Source: Nereocystis luetkeana (lineage: Eukaryota > Sar > Phaeophyceae > Laminariales > Laminariaceae). Taken from it: a stretch of 64,000 nt of DNA. The stretch lies in contig JARUPZ010000017.1 in NCBI GenBank assembly GCA_031213475.1, positions 6,898,167-6,962,166 of the forward strand, given 5' to 3'. This document shows, piece by piece, positions 49,539-60,500 of the stretch; position 1 is the stretch's first letter; each line of letters starts with the position of its first letter. Under the pieces are notes generated by a model, which worked only from the letters and a program-made list of their open reading frames with translations, did no database searches and had not been told where the DNA came from. A program made the position numbers and the translations under genes.

Positions 49539-49776
49539 GAGGCGTTCTGCGATAGAGGTTCACCCTAACGTTTCCGAGGCTCCTCAGTTGAAGAGCTCCA
49601 TCCGTCGCCCGAAAACTGACTTCATAAAGAATCAAATTGCATCTCCTGATGAATAATCCCATGGCCCAAGTATACAAAAACGTCATTTTCCGAACCAAGG
49701 TTGGCGCACTGCGACGATTTTGGGTTAAGGAATATTTTTTTGGCGGAAATGTGCTACATCTATCGTAGAACGCGTC
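49539..49776. mobile_element. MITE-B copy
   Basis: GAGGCGTTCTGCGATAGAGG left, ATCTATCGTAGAACGCGTC right; body matches the 31054 and 60829 copies. Confidence 0.92.
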
Positions 49777-49974
49777 AATGGGGCTGTCTGTTCCCGAAAC
49801 TCCCAACAGAGTCCGCCCATTCGATTCGTAAACAGAAGCCACAACAAATCGGAATATACAACGGTGCGCTACACGCCAACGGTACTAAACGTTTCGGCAG
49901 CGAAAATTGTGGCTGCGTTTCGCGTCTTCCTAGGATTTTGTTTTCCACACCACGTAAAAACCCGTGTTTTCTCT

Positions 49975-50074
49975 CAATCCTTTTAGGACCGCAGTCCCGT
50001 TTTTTGGGGGCAAACCACTCAAATTTCAAGTAGTTTGTCCCCCGACACGGGACTGCGGTCCTTAAAAGGGTTAA
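49975..50074. mobile_element. Palindrome family C, copy 4
   Basis: CCTTTTAGGACCGCAGTCCC left; GGGACTGCGGTCCTTAAAAG right, then GGTTAA. The arms pair almost completely. Confidence 0.9.
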
Positions 50075-50989
50075 AGTGATCTCCCTCCCTGCCGTAACCC
50101 CCAAGACTTAAACAACTCCCCTGCCAGAGATCCACCACCAGCGCGCTTGTTATCCGAACACTTTTTTTTTTTTGGCGGGGGGGGGGGGGTGGAATAAATA
50201 AACGTTGCTCTGCTTCAGAGTGCGATGATCAAAATGAAAGGAAGGAGGGAGGGAGGCAGGGGCGTGGGTGGGGAGAAGGAAAGAAGGGGAGGGGTGGCGA
50301 ACGTTCCCAACCTTATGACCGTAGCTCTGCGCCCCCCCGAAAATATACAACGAGACAATAATGAGCGGGGGGGGCAAGGGACTAAGGGACCGTGCTCGAA
50401 ACAATTAGCACTGTAATCGACCCTCAAACCACATGATACCAAAGCAAGTCTTACACGAGACAATGTGACCTGTGCTTCGCATGTGAAACCGTTTATTGGT
50501 GGTCCCGTGCGTCCGCACGCTTCGTTCGGGAAAGCCCAATGTGAAATCCGTGGCGAGCAGTGCAGCACACCCACCCCGCACCCGCGGCTGGCGTGTCACG
50601 AGCAGACAGTGACCGTCCGTCGACCGATGGTTTCCTAGCTGGCGTTGTTGTCCAAATCCACGAAACAAAACGCGCGTCGAACCTGCGCTCGGGTCGTGCA
50701 TAGCGGTAAGGTGTACCAGTATAATTTATAATGACGTGTGTAAGAGATCAGGGGAGCAAGAGACCACGGGTATAGCGACATTCACCCCCTACCCCCGGCC
50801 CTCCCTTAAGTCTGCCCTTCTATCCCCCCTTGCCCACAAGAGGCTTGCGCAATAGTGTCGGGTTTCACAGAGCGGTAGGCACTCGCGTGCATCTCAATAC
50901 TATACAGCAGGATAGTCCGAAGGCCATCCAAAGGATGCAAAACCCAACCACCCACCCACCCCCAGCCTAAAGAAAAAAACACCCACGTG

Positions 50990-51450
50990 ATAAGTGTCGC
51001 AAAAGCAAAACGCGCCATAAAAGTGCGGCGCTGACTAGTATTACAAAACAAAGGCGATGGCCGAATGGGGAAAAAAACAAGCGGGTGAGGTCTCCACAAC
51101 GTGATCGTGCCCCCCCCCTCCCCCCAAAACATCGATCCTTATGTTTATTGCGCGGGAGAATAACTACAAGAAATAACGAGTAAGGAATATCCCTTCAATT
51201 ACAGACAAACGCCGACTACGTAAAAGGGGTAAACAAGCCGAGATGGCTTCCACAACGTGATCGCGCCTCCCCCCTCAAACAAGCATCCAGACGTTTGTTC
51301 AACCCAAGAAAAAATAACAAGAAAAAAGCATGCCTTCAGAGTCAAAATTACAACCAAAACACCGGATAGGAGAAACACGTCGATCTAATCTCCACTGCGT
51401 ACCCCCCCCCCCCTCCCCCCGCCAACATTCATCCGTATGTCTACCCGGGG
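50990..51450. repeat. Three diverged tandem units, about 150 bp each
   Basis: CTCCACAACGTGATCGTGCC (51090), TTCCACAACGTGATCGCGCC (51248) and TCTCCACTGCGTACCCCC (51390) recur with C-runs and A-rich spacers. Confidence 0.6.
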
Positions 51451-51962
51451 GTGGGGGGGGGGGGAACAACAAGGAACACACCCCGTCACAGCCAGCGCGA
51501 AACTACAACACCGATTATTATGCTAACAGAACCCTCAGCCATCGCCGCAACAGCAACAGAGGCAGAGCAAATCAGCGGTAGCAATAGCTGCAAGCCAAAG
51601 GCATCGGCAGCAGCAGCAGCAACCGTGATAAACGCTAAACGTCCAAGATCACACCAACATGTGCCTCGTAAAAAAACACAACCACCAACCAGCCAACCGA
51701 CCAACCAAAAAAACCAACAAGGAAAAAAAAAACTTGCCCGACAGGAGTCTTGCCGGCGAGTCCGGAGCGCATACTCTACACGTTTTCCGCCGACCGCCTC
51801 TGAAGCATTCAAAACACACCAAACAAACCCAGACCCTACAAAATCAAAACAAGAAACACTGGTCCAGTCAAGACAAGGTTCTACCAAAACAAATCCTGCC
51901 ACGGAACCCCCTGCCCCCTGCCCTCACCCCCGGTATGCATACATTACTCCGCTTTCGCGGAA

Positions 51963-52437
51963 ATATCAGTTTATTCCCCTATCCTACTATTAGTAATAGC
52001 GTACTGCTGCAGATCTAAGACTTCATAGCGCAGAAACACGCCAACTATTTAACATGCACAACTCCCTATTGTTTCCTTTCAAGCGTCGCCTGCAGCCATC
52101 GTCCTTTTTGCTATTTTGACATATTTATACCTACTTGGAAAATGTTGTAGGATAAATTGTGCAGCCGTAAAGTCGACATTTTGCCGATGTCATAGCTCGC
52201 GGTCATATCAGTTCATTCCCCTATCCTACTATTAGTAATAGCGTACTGCTGCAGATCTAAGACTTCATACCGCAGAAACACGCCAACTATTTAACATGCG
52301 CAACTCCCTATTGTTCCCTTTCAAGCGTCGCCTGCAGCCATCGTCCTTTTGCTACTTTGACACATTTATACCTGCTTGGAAAATGTTGTGGGATAAATTG
52401 TGCAGCCGTAACGTCGACATTTTATCGATGTCATAGC
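51963..52437. repeat. Tandem duplication, 242-bp unit
   Basis: Two nearly identical copies (ATATCAGTTTATTCCCC.. at 51963; ATATCAGTTCATTCCCC.. at 52205), each containing CTGCTGCAGATCTAAGAC and AAGCGTCGCCTGCAGCCATC. Confidence 0.93.
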
Positions 52438-52682
52438 CGAGCTTTCTAAGGTGTCTCGTGGCCAATACTACCATCACCAGCTACCAGACTGCAACCACGT
52501 CCCGCCGATAAAACTGACTGGCATCAGATATATACACCCCCTAAACGTTAATGCAGCAGAACGTAGCAGCAGCAAACAGGCGGGCGAAATCAGAAGGAGC
52601 CGGAGGGAGGGCGGGCGGGGTGCTCATTTGTTGCTTGCCTTAGTCATGACACCATGCGTCCCTTCCCAGACGGACGGACGGA

Positions 52683-52750
52683 CGGGGGGGGGGGGGGAAT
52701 GGGCGTACTCGATACCACGCATGGCCGTAGTCGTATAGCCATAGCCCCTC
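52683..52750 (+). repeat. G-run-linked motif (family D), short copy
   Basis: A 14-G run, then GTACTCGATACCACGCATGG, CCGTAGTCGTATAGCCATAG and CCCCTCGCC. Confidence 0.7.
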
Positions 52751-53169
52751 GCCTCCCTACAAAGCTGAGACGGGGATGGGGATGTCGGGGGGAGGGGGGG
52801 GTCTGACCGCCGCTCTCGCCAACGCTACCAGTACCACCAGCACCACGATGTCGCTGTCGACTACTCCAAGTTGCCATGTGACTTGCCGCCGCACTCGCCG
52901 ACACCACCGCCATCAACACCGACCATCACCACCGTCACCGGGGTCAACACCGATTCCTGGAAGGTAAAGGATGCCGGCTACCAACACCCGCACCAGCTGC
53001 ACCAGCACATGGGCCACCGCCGACAGCTCCAAGGTATCCGGTGAACGCCGCCGCCACCAGCACCATCACCACCACCAGCACCGCCATCACTAACACCGCC
53101 GTTGTCACTGCCGACTGCTCGAAGGCGCCGGTTGGCGGCTACCACCACCACCACCACCACCGGCACCGG

Positions 53170-53287
53170 CACCGGCAATGCGCGTTTGGTCGCTCCCTAT
53201 GACCAAGGCGGTGACCTGGTCGACGTCGATGGGTCCCTGCAAGCCCTTCCCCGACCGCAAGACCCGCACGGTTTTCTCTATTATTTG
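53170..53287 (-). CDS. Candidate minus-strand exon, unknown
   Basis: After TGGCCGCAG| (53288) the frame reads QQIIEKTVRVLRSGKGLQGP, then IDVDQVTALVIG, before a Gly-rich repeat. The plus strand is open here too. No partner exon is found. Confidence 0.25.
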
Positions 53288-53918
53288 CTGCGGCCAAAAA
53301 AAAACGCCAGAAGCACGAAAAAAAAATGAGGGTTGAGGAAAAGAAGAGAGGATTAGCCATCGGACGGAAAGTGGGAGCGGCGTGGGGGTGGGGGTGGTGG
53401 GGCGGGCGGGCGAGTCGTGACTCGGATTGAAAAAAACAAAAACAAAAACAAAGGGAGACCAACATACCAGACAGAAAAAATGAGCGAACAAACCATTTGT
53501 TTCACAATACAGATGACGTACCTGGTACGTATTAAAAACAGAAAAACAAAAAACGCACCCAAGCACCAACCCAACCAGTGACTCTATCAAACTGACACAA
53601 CAACTAATCAGCCACCCTTTTCCTCAGAAAAAAGAACGACAATTGCACTACCAAAATGATGGCATACTATCGAACAAAGGATCGAGATACAACAGAAACC
53701 CGTACCTGGTACGCACAGCACTCATGCAACGAATACCAGCACATACGTGCCAAAAAAAAATCAAAACCATGAGTGCACCCCGAACGGTGAATGGAAACAT
53801 ACATGAATGATCGAGTAGACGACCACGAAATACATAAAATACCAAAAAAGGTAGCAGGCTAGCTGTTGCTCGAAACTCGCGCAGCAGGGTACGTCAACTC
53901 GTGGGCGGTGGTGTGATT

Positions 53919-54035
53919 TCCCACGTACTACTGGTACGATCATCTGATTGGTCGACATAAAAAACACCGGTTTCCCACGTGCTACGAGTATAAGACCATC
54001 TGAATGGTCGACATAAAAAAAAACACCAGTCCCCG
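53919..54035. repeat. Tandem duplication, unit about 63 bp
   Basis: TTTCCCACGTACTACTGGTA / TTTCCCACGTGCTACGAGTA, each followed by CATCTGA(A/T)TGGTCGACATA. Confidence 0.8.
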
Positions 54036-55038
54036 GTCCTTGCTTCCAGGAGCGTTTTGGCCGCGGACGTCTCAGGCAACTCGAAACGGGTCCCGAAATA
54101 AACAAACAGGCCATTCCTCGGGATTTCCCCGCGTTTTTGTGCGGGATTCGGGGTAATCCCATGGTCCCGTGAAGAGGTTAAATCCCGTGCCCACGCAAAC
54201 GCGCCCCGCACATATTATAATATCCCGCTCCCAAATCCCGGAAACTTGGAACTCCCCTTCTCGCACAAACATGTCTCGCGGTGGCCACATCCCTTGCAAA
54301 TAGCACCGCTAGGTAGTGGGGTACCGGAGCCCCGCGGGACATAATCCCGGAATCGAAAAGGTATCCCGAGAAAAAGCCCTGAAAAAATGGTCTCGTCAAA
54401 CTGAGAAACACGAATAATATGTTGAAAGTAGAGAGTCCAATCCGCTCGAACTTACCTATGCAACACACAACAGCAGATTCCTTTTTTGTTTGTTTCGGTT
54501 ATGTAAGGCTCGCGGCTTACTACTGTGGTGTCGATGTTGAGTGTATACGCTTCTGAAGGGGTTTGTATGGTGGCATTCTCCGCCGAGTACAAATGTTTAG
54601 ACCGATAGTCTACTGTAAATTCTTGAATAAAAATTGAAAAAAAAAAACTGCCTGAATTAACAACTCCCAACTTCCCTTGTACACATGTCGCGTGCTGTAT
54701 AATACCGAAACGAAATAGTACTGGTACGACAACAAAACCATATGATGAGGGTGAGACAAGATCAAAACTGACCCCAAAGAGTAGTGTCTCGCAGGTTACA
54801 CTGAAAAAAACACACCACCAGGAGCAGGATTTCTACAACAAAAATAATGAAAAAAAAAGACGAGCGTTGTTGATTGAAAAAATCGTACAACACCAGTCCC
54901 ATTCTGTTTTTACCCGGTATTCGCTCGGCTTAGATCAAAAGAGTATGCCTACACGCGTTAAATAACAACAAAAACCTTCAAAAGTGCCGTGGGCATGGCG
55001 AGAAGAGAGTCGAAATTTTACATTGCCGCCTAATAACA

Positions 55039-55355
55039 TACCCTATGCCCCGGTGGTTCAAGTTGTTAACCTCGAATTCTACGTGTTGGAGTCCTGGGTC
55101 CGAGCCCCAGGTGGGTCGGACTTTGACTTTATTTGCAAAAAAATATATAAAAAAGGATTCAATTGTTGAGAGCGCCTTGCAGCGTGGGTAGGCACAATTC
55201 GATGCGAGCCCACGAGGGAAGAAAAGGCTGAAATCTTCTCGCGATAAAAATGAAGGCACGTACCGTAGCGGGAAGGGGGTAGAAGAGCCTGCTATGTGAC
55301 CCCGGATCTGAGTTACGAGTTGGAAGGAGAGAGAGAAGAAGATGCGCGAAGATAA
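55039..55355 (+). mobile_element. SINE-like element, copy 2 (most complete)
   Basis: tRNA-like head: A-box-like GGTGGTTCAAGTTGTTAACC and B-box-like GGGTCCGAGCCCCAG. Body: AGAGCGCCTTGCAGCGTGGG, TCTTCTCGCGATAAAAATGA, ACCCCGGATCTGAGTTACGA. Tail: ATGCGCGAAGATAATGAATGG, then A-run. Confidence 0.75.
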
Positions 55356-55377
55356 TGAATGGGATGAGAAAAAAAAA

Positions 55378-55445
55378 AAAACGGGGGGCCATCTTAAATA
55401 CGACCTACGCTACACACAAAAAACTATATATTGGAGTGTTTGCGA
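55378..55445. mobile_element. MITE-A left half, directly after the SINE
   Basis: ACGGGGGGCCATCTTAAATA, CACAAAAAACTATATATTGG; the right half is missing. Confidence 0.7.
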
Positions 55446-55829
55446 TTTTGTTTTTTACTTCTACTACTCCAAACATTCTTCCCGAGGAAACTTTTTGAGG
55501 TAAATTTCTGAAAAAAACGCGAAAAGGTACTTCAGCGAAGTCAGGATTTCATCAAAAGTTGCGGTAACTTTTGGCTCTCTGTTCTATTGGCCTACACGCA
55601 CCGAGCATTATCCCGACGCAGATCTCAAATCTCGAAGGATCAAAACACCGAGCATCTTCCATGCCACCATGCTGCTTGCTGTACGCATCACAACAACCGC
55701 TGGGAGCACAGAGGCTCGAGAGGTGTAGCTTGAGTATAGCGCGCACGACCGGCGTTGGATTGTGCCAGCGGGCCGCCGCCGCTGCTACGTAGGGTACACG
55801 CTTTCGCCCACTTGGTGACGACGTGGAAG

Positions 55830-55928
55830 ATGCTTCGTCCCAAAAAAGGACTCACAATCACACTCGTACTCGTACTCGTGCTCGCACAGAGCGCGACAGC
55901 TCGTGTATCATTTCGATTCCACCACACT

Positions 55929-55961
<33 letters not shown>

Positions 55962-56147
55962 GCCGCGACAGTGGCGGCGGAACGGAGCCCGCCGGCGCTG
56001 TGGCGTACGTGGGCTAAGCGCAGCAGGAGCAGGAGCAGCAGGAGGCAATCCAACAATGGAAGCTGGTTGGTGCTGGTGCTGTGGTGCTTGCTGGTGCTGG
56101 TGCTGACGTTTATTTTTGTTGCTCAAGCTGCCCCTAGCCGCGGCTAG
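55830..56147 (+). CDS. Possible small membrane/secreted protein
   Basis: The ATG starts MLRPKKGLTITLVLVLVLAQ, a convincing signal-peptide shape, and a second hydrophobic stretch (WLVLVLWCLLVLVLTFIFVA) lies near the C-terminus. Between them is a poly-Ala tract coded by (GCA)n at 55924-55962 and a Ser/Arg-rich part. The apolar runs come from repetitive CTCGTA and CTGGTG words, so low complexity alone may explain it. No homologue is recognised. Confidence 0.3.
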
Positions 56148-57036
56148 CGCTTGATAGCTGCCGCTTGCCGTGCTGCTGCTTGCAGTCGTGGGATGGCAGT
56201 GGTTGCACCGCTGTCAACTCTGCCGCCGAAATGTTGCTGCGCTGCCGTTGCTACTCCCGAGCTGTTTTCTTGTTTTTCGTTATTTTTTTGTTTGCCGCGT
56301 TTGCCTCAACTCCCCCCTTCCCTTCAAATTTTCGGAGGCGTCGCCTGCAGGATTTGTTTTCCCTCACTCGCACACACACCGAAATCAGGAAGGGAAGGAA
56401 AATACACTTTTTTTAGCGCAAGTTAAGTTGTTGTTTTTTTTTCACATCTGTCGCAAACGCTCTGTTAACCTATTTTTATCAACACCATTTGTCGCAACTT
56501 AGCACCAGTCACCACGCTTGCCCGTGATCACAGGGACCGCTTGATCTTAACATTAACGCCTAAACGATCCTTACATTCTGCTCAGACCGGTAGGGGATAG
56601 GGCATGCCCTCAAGTTGAGCTGGGTGGGAGGAGCCCGAGATCGGTGTCCCGTTTGACCGGAAATCTCCGGAAAAGGAATTATACAGACACAGTTTTACAT
56701 ATAGTTGTTTCTATGCATTCCACCAAAAAACACACCCACAACAGTTGACGGAAGCTACAACCATCCACCAGCACTACAGTAGCAGCTTTTCCTGTTAAGG
56801 GTAACCCCCCCCCACACCCTTTGCCTGTGGAACAAAACAGCAACCGAACCAATCATACACCTGTATTCGGAGCGTGAGGGCCGACAAAGCGCGGGGGCGA
56901 GATCAATGTCGCGGCGCATGTGCCACACCACGAGTCCACGCAACGTAAGAACTCGGCCACCACCGCTGTGATCGACAACGACTTTCGCTACAGCAGTAGA
57001 TTCTCCCCTGTCAACCCCTACTGTAAGAGGGTGAAC
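56148..57036. other. No supported gene
   Basis: Overlapping short frames only; no repeat family member seen. Confidence 0.4.
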
Positions 57037-57038
57037 TA

Positions 57039-57143
57039 TTACGGAGGGCCATATTAACTAGGACCTACGGTACAAACAAAAACCTATATATTTATCTATT
57101 TTTACTAACAATCTTTGGCCCTATTTACTATGGTCCCCCGTAA
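57039..57143. mobile_element. MITE-A copy
   Basis: TTACGGAGGGCCATATTAAC ... ACTATGGTCCCCCGTAA; reverse core orientation (CTATATATTTATC). Confidence 0.95.
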
Positions 57144-57373
57144 TAATCATAGCAGGTATCCCTCCATTGGTGTTCTATATTTTTTGTTTTCGTCTACAGT
57201 AGGTAGTCCCCGTTCTTGAGGAACCCCGCGACAAAAAACACCGGCATATAAGGCACCTCATTTTTTTGCCGATCCATTTATTTTCCACTACCGACGGCGA
57301 AGGAAGGGCCCGTACCAACGCCAATAAGGGACGTCGGTGCCTATGCAAGGCACATCCGATCCCGAAGGCACTA

Positions 57374-57479
57374 TTACGGGGGACCACGGTAAGATAGGAC
57401 CAAATCTTGTTAGTCAAAATAGCGAAATAAAAGGGGTTTTGTGTGCACCGTAGGTCCTGTTCAATACGGCTCCCCGTAA
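57374..57479. mobile_element. MITE-A copy near the 3' end of the kinase gene
   Basis: TTACGGGGGACCACGGTAAG ... ATACGGCTCCCCGTAA, ending about 60 bp beyond the kinase stop codon. Confidence 0.9.
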
Positions 57480-57536
57480 CACTGCTGTGATAAAAGGCTG
57501 CTTACAAGGAGAGCCACCTACTCGTACTGCTTCTCC

Positions 57537-60500
57537 CTACTCCACTGGTGTCACCTTCACCGCGCTCTTAGCGATCGAAAGCCCCGCCGCCTGTCTGGCC
57601 TGCTCCGTCGCGACTGCCCTGCCTACAGCCACCGCCGTCGTCTCCCCGTGTCTCCGGTTGAGCTCCCGCTTCACCTCGGTCACGCGTTGCTCCATTCGCG
57701 TCGCAAACGTTTCCTCCAACGACTCTGCCGATCAGGGCAGCCACAATAGCAGCAAGCAAAAACAAGAGGAACAGAAGACCGTGAGCGATCGACGTGGAAG
57801 CCCATGCCGTGCGTTGTCGGAATGCAAACGAACCAAACACCGTGACGGGCTCTCTTGTCGGTGAGTTTTTTTATAAGATCTCGCACATTTTTTTTTTCAG
57901 GCGGGCGTCAGCCCGCCACGGCGAAGTCTCCCTTGCAAAAACACGAACAACGAGAAAAACAGAGAGAAGTTCCGGAATTTGCGGAAAAAAAAAAACCAGG
58001 AAAACTTGGAAACAAGAAAAAATGCGCGAGAACATAACATGGAGAAAAAAGGAAATATAGGACAAAAAGCCCTTCTCGGCAATAACGGCCCTGGCTCAAT
58101 CACAACAATTATTTATAATTCCCCCCCACTCCCACATTCTACGTTTTTTGTAGAGCACACGTCGGCCAAGGACTTTTCGAGCAATACAACGTTTTCAACA
58201 TGGAACAATGGACCAATCAGAAAACCGCGAGCGAGGAACGAACTGTCTTTTTCTCTCCCACAACGCGAATATGGAAGGAACAATAAAAAAGAGAGAGGGA
58301 GAGAGAGAGAGATAAATCCCATCTTCTGTACGAGGCACTTCATCCTATCAAGTAGATGGCATCCATGTGGTGCGGTAAAGGCTGTATATAACACCGGTAT
58401 AGCTCCGACCACTCTGTTCCCAAACATAAGGGCCATTTCCGTACTATTAGTAATACACACACAACGTTACTCAAACTTAGGGACAGAGTGGTGAGTTTCA
58501 TGTACCTGGTATCATATATTAACCTAAAACATCATATACTTCGTGCATATATTTGGCACATGCAGTTAGCATTGTGTCGCGGTCAAATGCCTCCAAGTTT
58601 CAAGTCCTAGTTGGAGGTGGTTTCGCGAGATACGACCTTCGGATGGTCCATCCGATTTTCGGCTGGCCCAGCTCGTATGTGTCATGTAGGCTTCCTATAT
58701 TATTCAAAGGTTGGTTAACCTCGAATCTCGCTGGTGTTCCGGTCAAGGGTTCCAGTCAGGTACGATAGACCATGTCTTTCCCCAAATGACGCCAACAATC
58801 GAGAGCGCTTCTTGCACCGTGTGTAGGCGCAATTAGACGCGAAGCGGCAAGGAAAAAAAAAAAACGCTGAACCCTTCTCGCTATTTAGAAAAAAGGAAGG
58901 CAGTACCGAAGTGGGGAGGGGGGGACAAGAGGGGGGCGCGGGGGGGGGGGGGGGCGCTCCTAGGTGACCCCGGATCTGAGTCACGAGCAGGTGGAAGGGA
59001 CAAAAAAAGGGCGAACGTAATAAACGACCAAACACAGCACAGCAAAACAGACCGAACCTAATGCCAGGGAAGAACAAAAACACACAAAAAAAAAAAAAAC
59101 AAGCAAACACAGTAAAAACGACCAAACCTTCAAACGTGACGAAAAAACAAACACCAACAAACAAACACAACAAAACAGACCCAACCTATTACGGGGGGCC
59201 ATAGTTAACAGGACCAAATATCGTTAGTAAAAATGGTTAAACATATAGGTTTTTATGTATACCATAGGTCCTGTTAACTATGGTCCCCCGTAATAGTGAT
59301 GGGGGAAAAACTAACACAACACAATGAAACAGGCCGAACCGAATGATAGGGAAGAACAAACAAACAAACAAACAAACAAACGAAAAAAACGAAACAGACC
59401 GAACCTAATGGTGGAGAGAGAAAAACGAACTGACACAACCAAATAGACCGAAGCTATCACCAACCAGCATGCATGTATTGACGGAAGCTTACCTATGGCG
59501 GCGACCGGGTGGAGATAAGCGTGAGACAGAAGACCTCCGGCGCCAGCGATGCGAAAACGGTCGGAGGGGTCCCTTTGCAAGCATCCACGCAGGGTTTCCA
59601 CCAAAGCAACATCCTTCTGCGATATCCCGATGGGAGGGGGTGGAGGTCAGCGGAAACCGACGAGGAGCGGGGGGAATAGCATTTATATAAAATTACACCA
59701 GGTATACAGAGGAATGGTCCTCTCAGTGGCCATTAATACCGGCACTAGTGGCAACCGGTACAATTCGGGAAACCGCCACTCGGCTTCATCCCGCCTGTGC
59801 CAAGCGAGTTCACCGGCGCTAGCAGTACTCAGCAGCAGAACACTATAGTGGGGTCACTGCTGTGAGCGGAAACCCTGACCTCGGGGGACACCAATCGATA
59901 CTGCTACGGGGGGGGGGGGCATAGTAAAAAGGACCTACGTTAGACCTATGCCAATGGAAACGCGAAGTTGAAAAGTTTTTTTTCAAATATATGGCTTAAA
60001 AAAAACAGCCGAAAAAATTCTCGTACCGCCGCTGTGGGGAAAAAAGAGAAAAATGTTTGATTTTTTCTTTTTTTTTCCCCAACGGCTGCAGGCGGCGCAA
60101 TTTGTGTTTTTCTGGTCGCAAATTGTCAACACGGTGATCGAAACCAGCTCGTGCGACGATCGACCCTCGATCTCGACATAGACTCAGCCCACGGCCAACC
60201 CACTCGGTATCTGGCAAGCCCAACGAGTATAGATGACGGCCTCGAAGATATCAGGCGGATCCATGGTCTAGGGGGCGAGAGCTTGCCGGCGGCGTCCTAC
60301 GGTATCCTCCCAAACCTGAAAAAAAGACTATTTTTTGCCATTCGAGACGGATGGAGAAGTTTTGTCTCCTGTTTTGTGCAAACCAGCGGTCAAATGTTTT
60401 TTTATCACACGCCTGGTCAGCTCCCGCCACATGACACCGGCGATGGTGTGAAGACGATGACCCTAGGGTGGTTCGGAGCCCCTAACGAGCGCACTCCGTT

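Noticed and set aside
55039-55115. A tRNA gene
   Set aside because: Head resembles A and B boxes but acceptor-stem pairing is not evident and the same body follows at other loci; a SINE explains it better.
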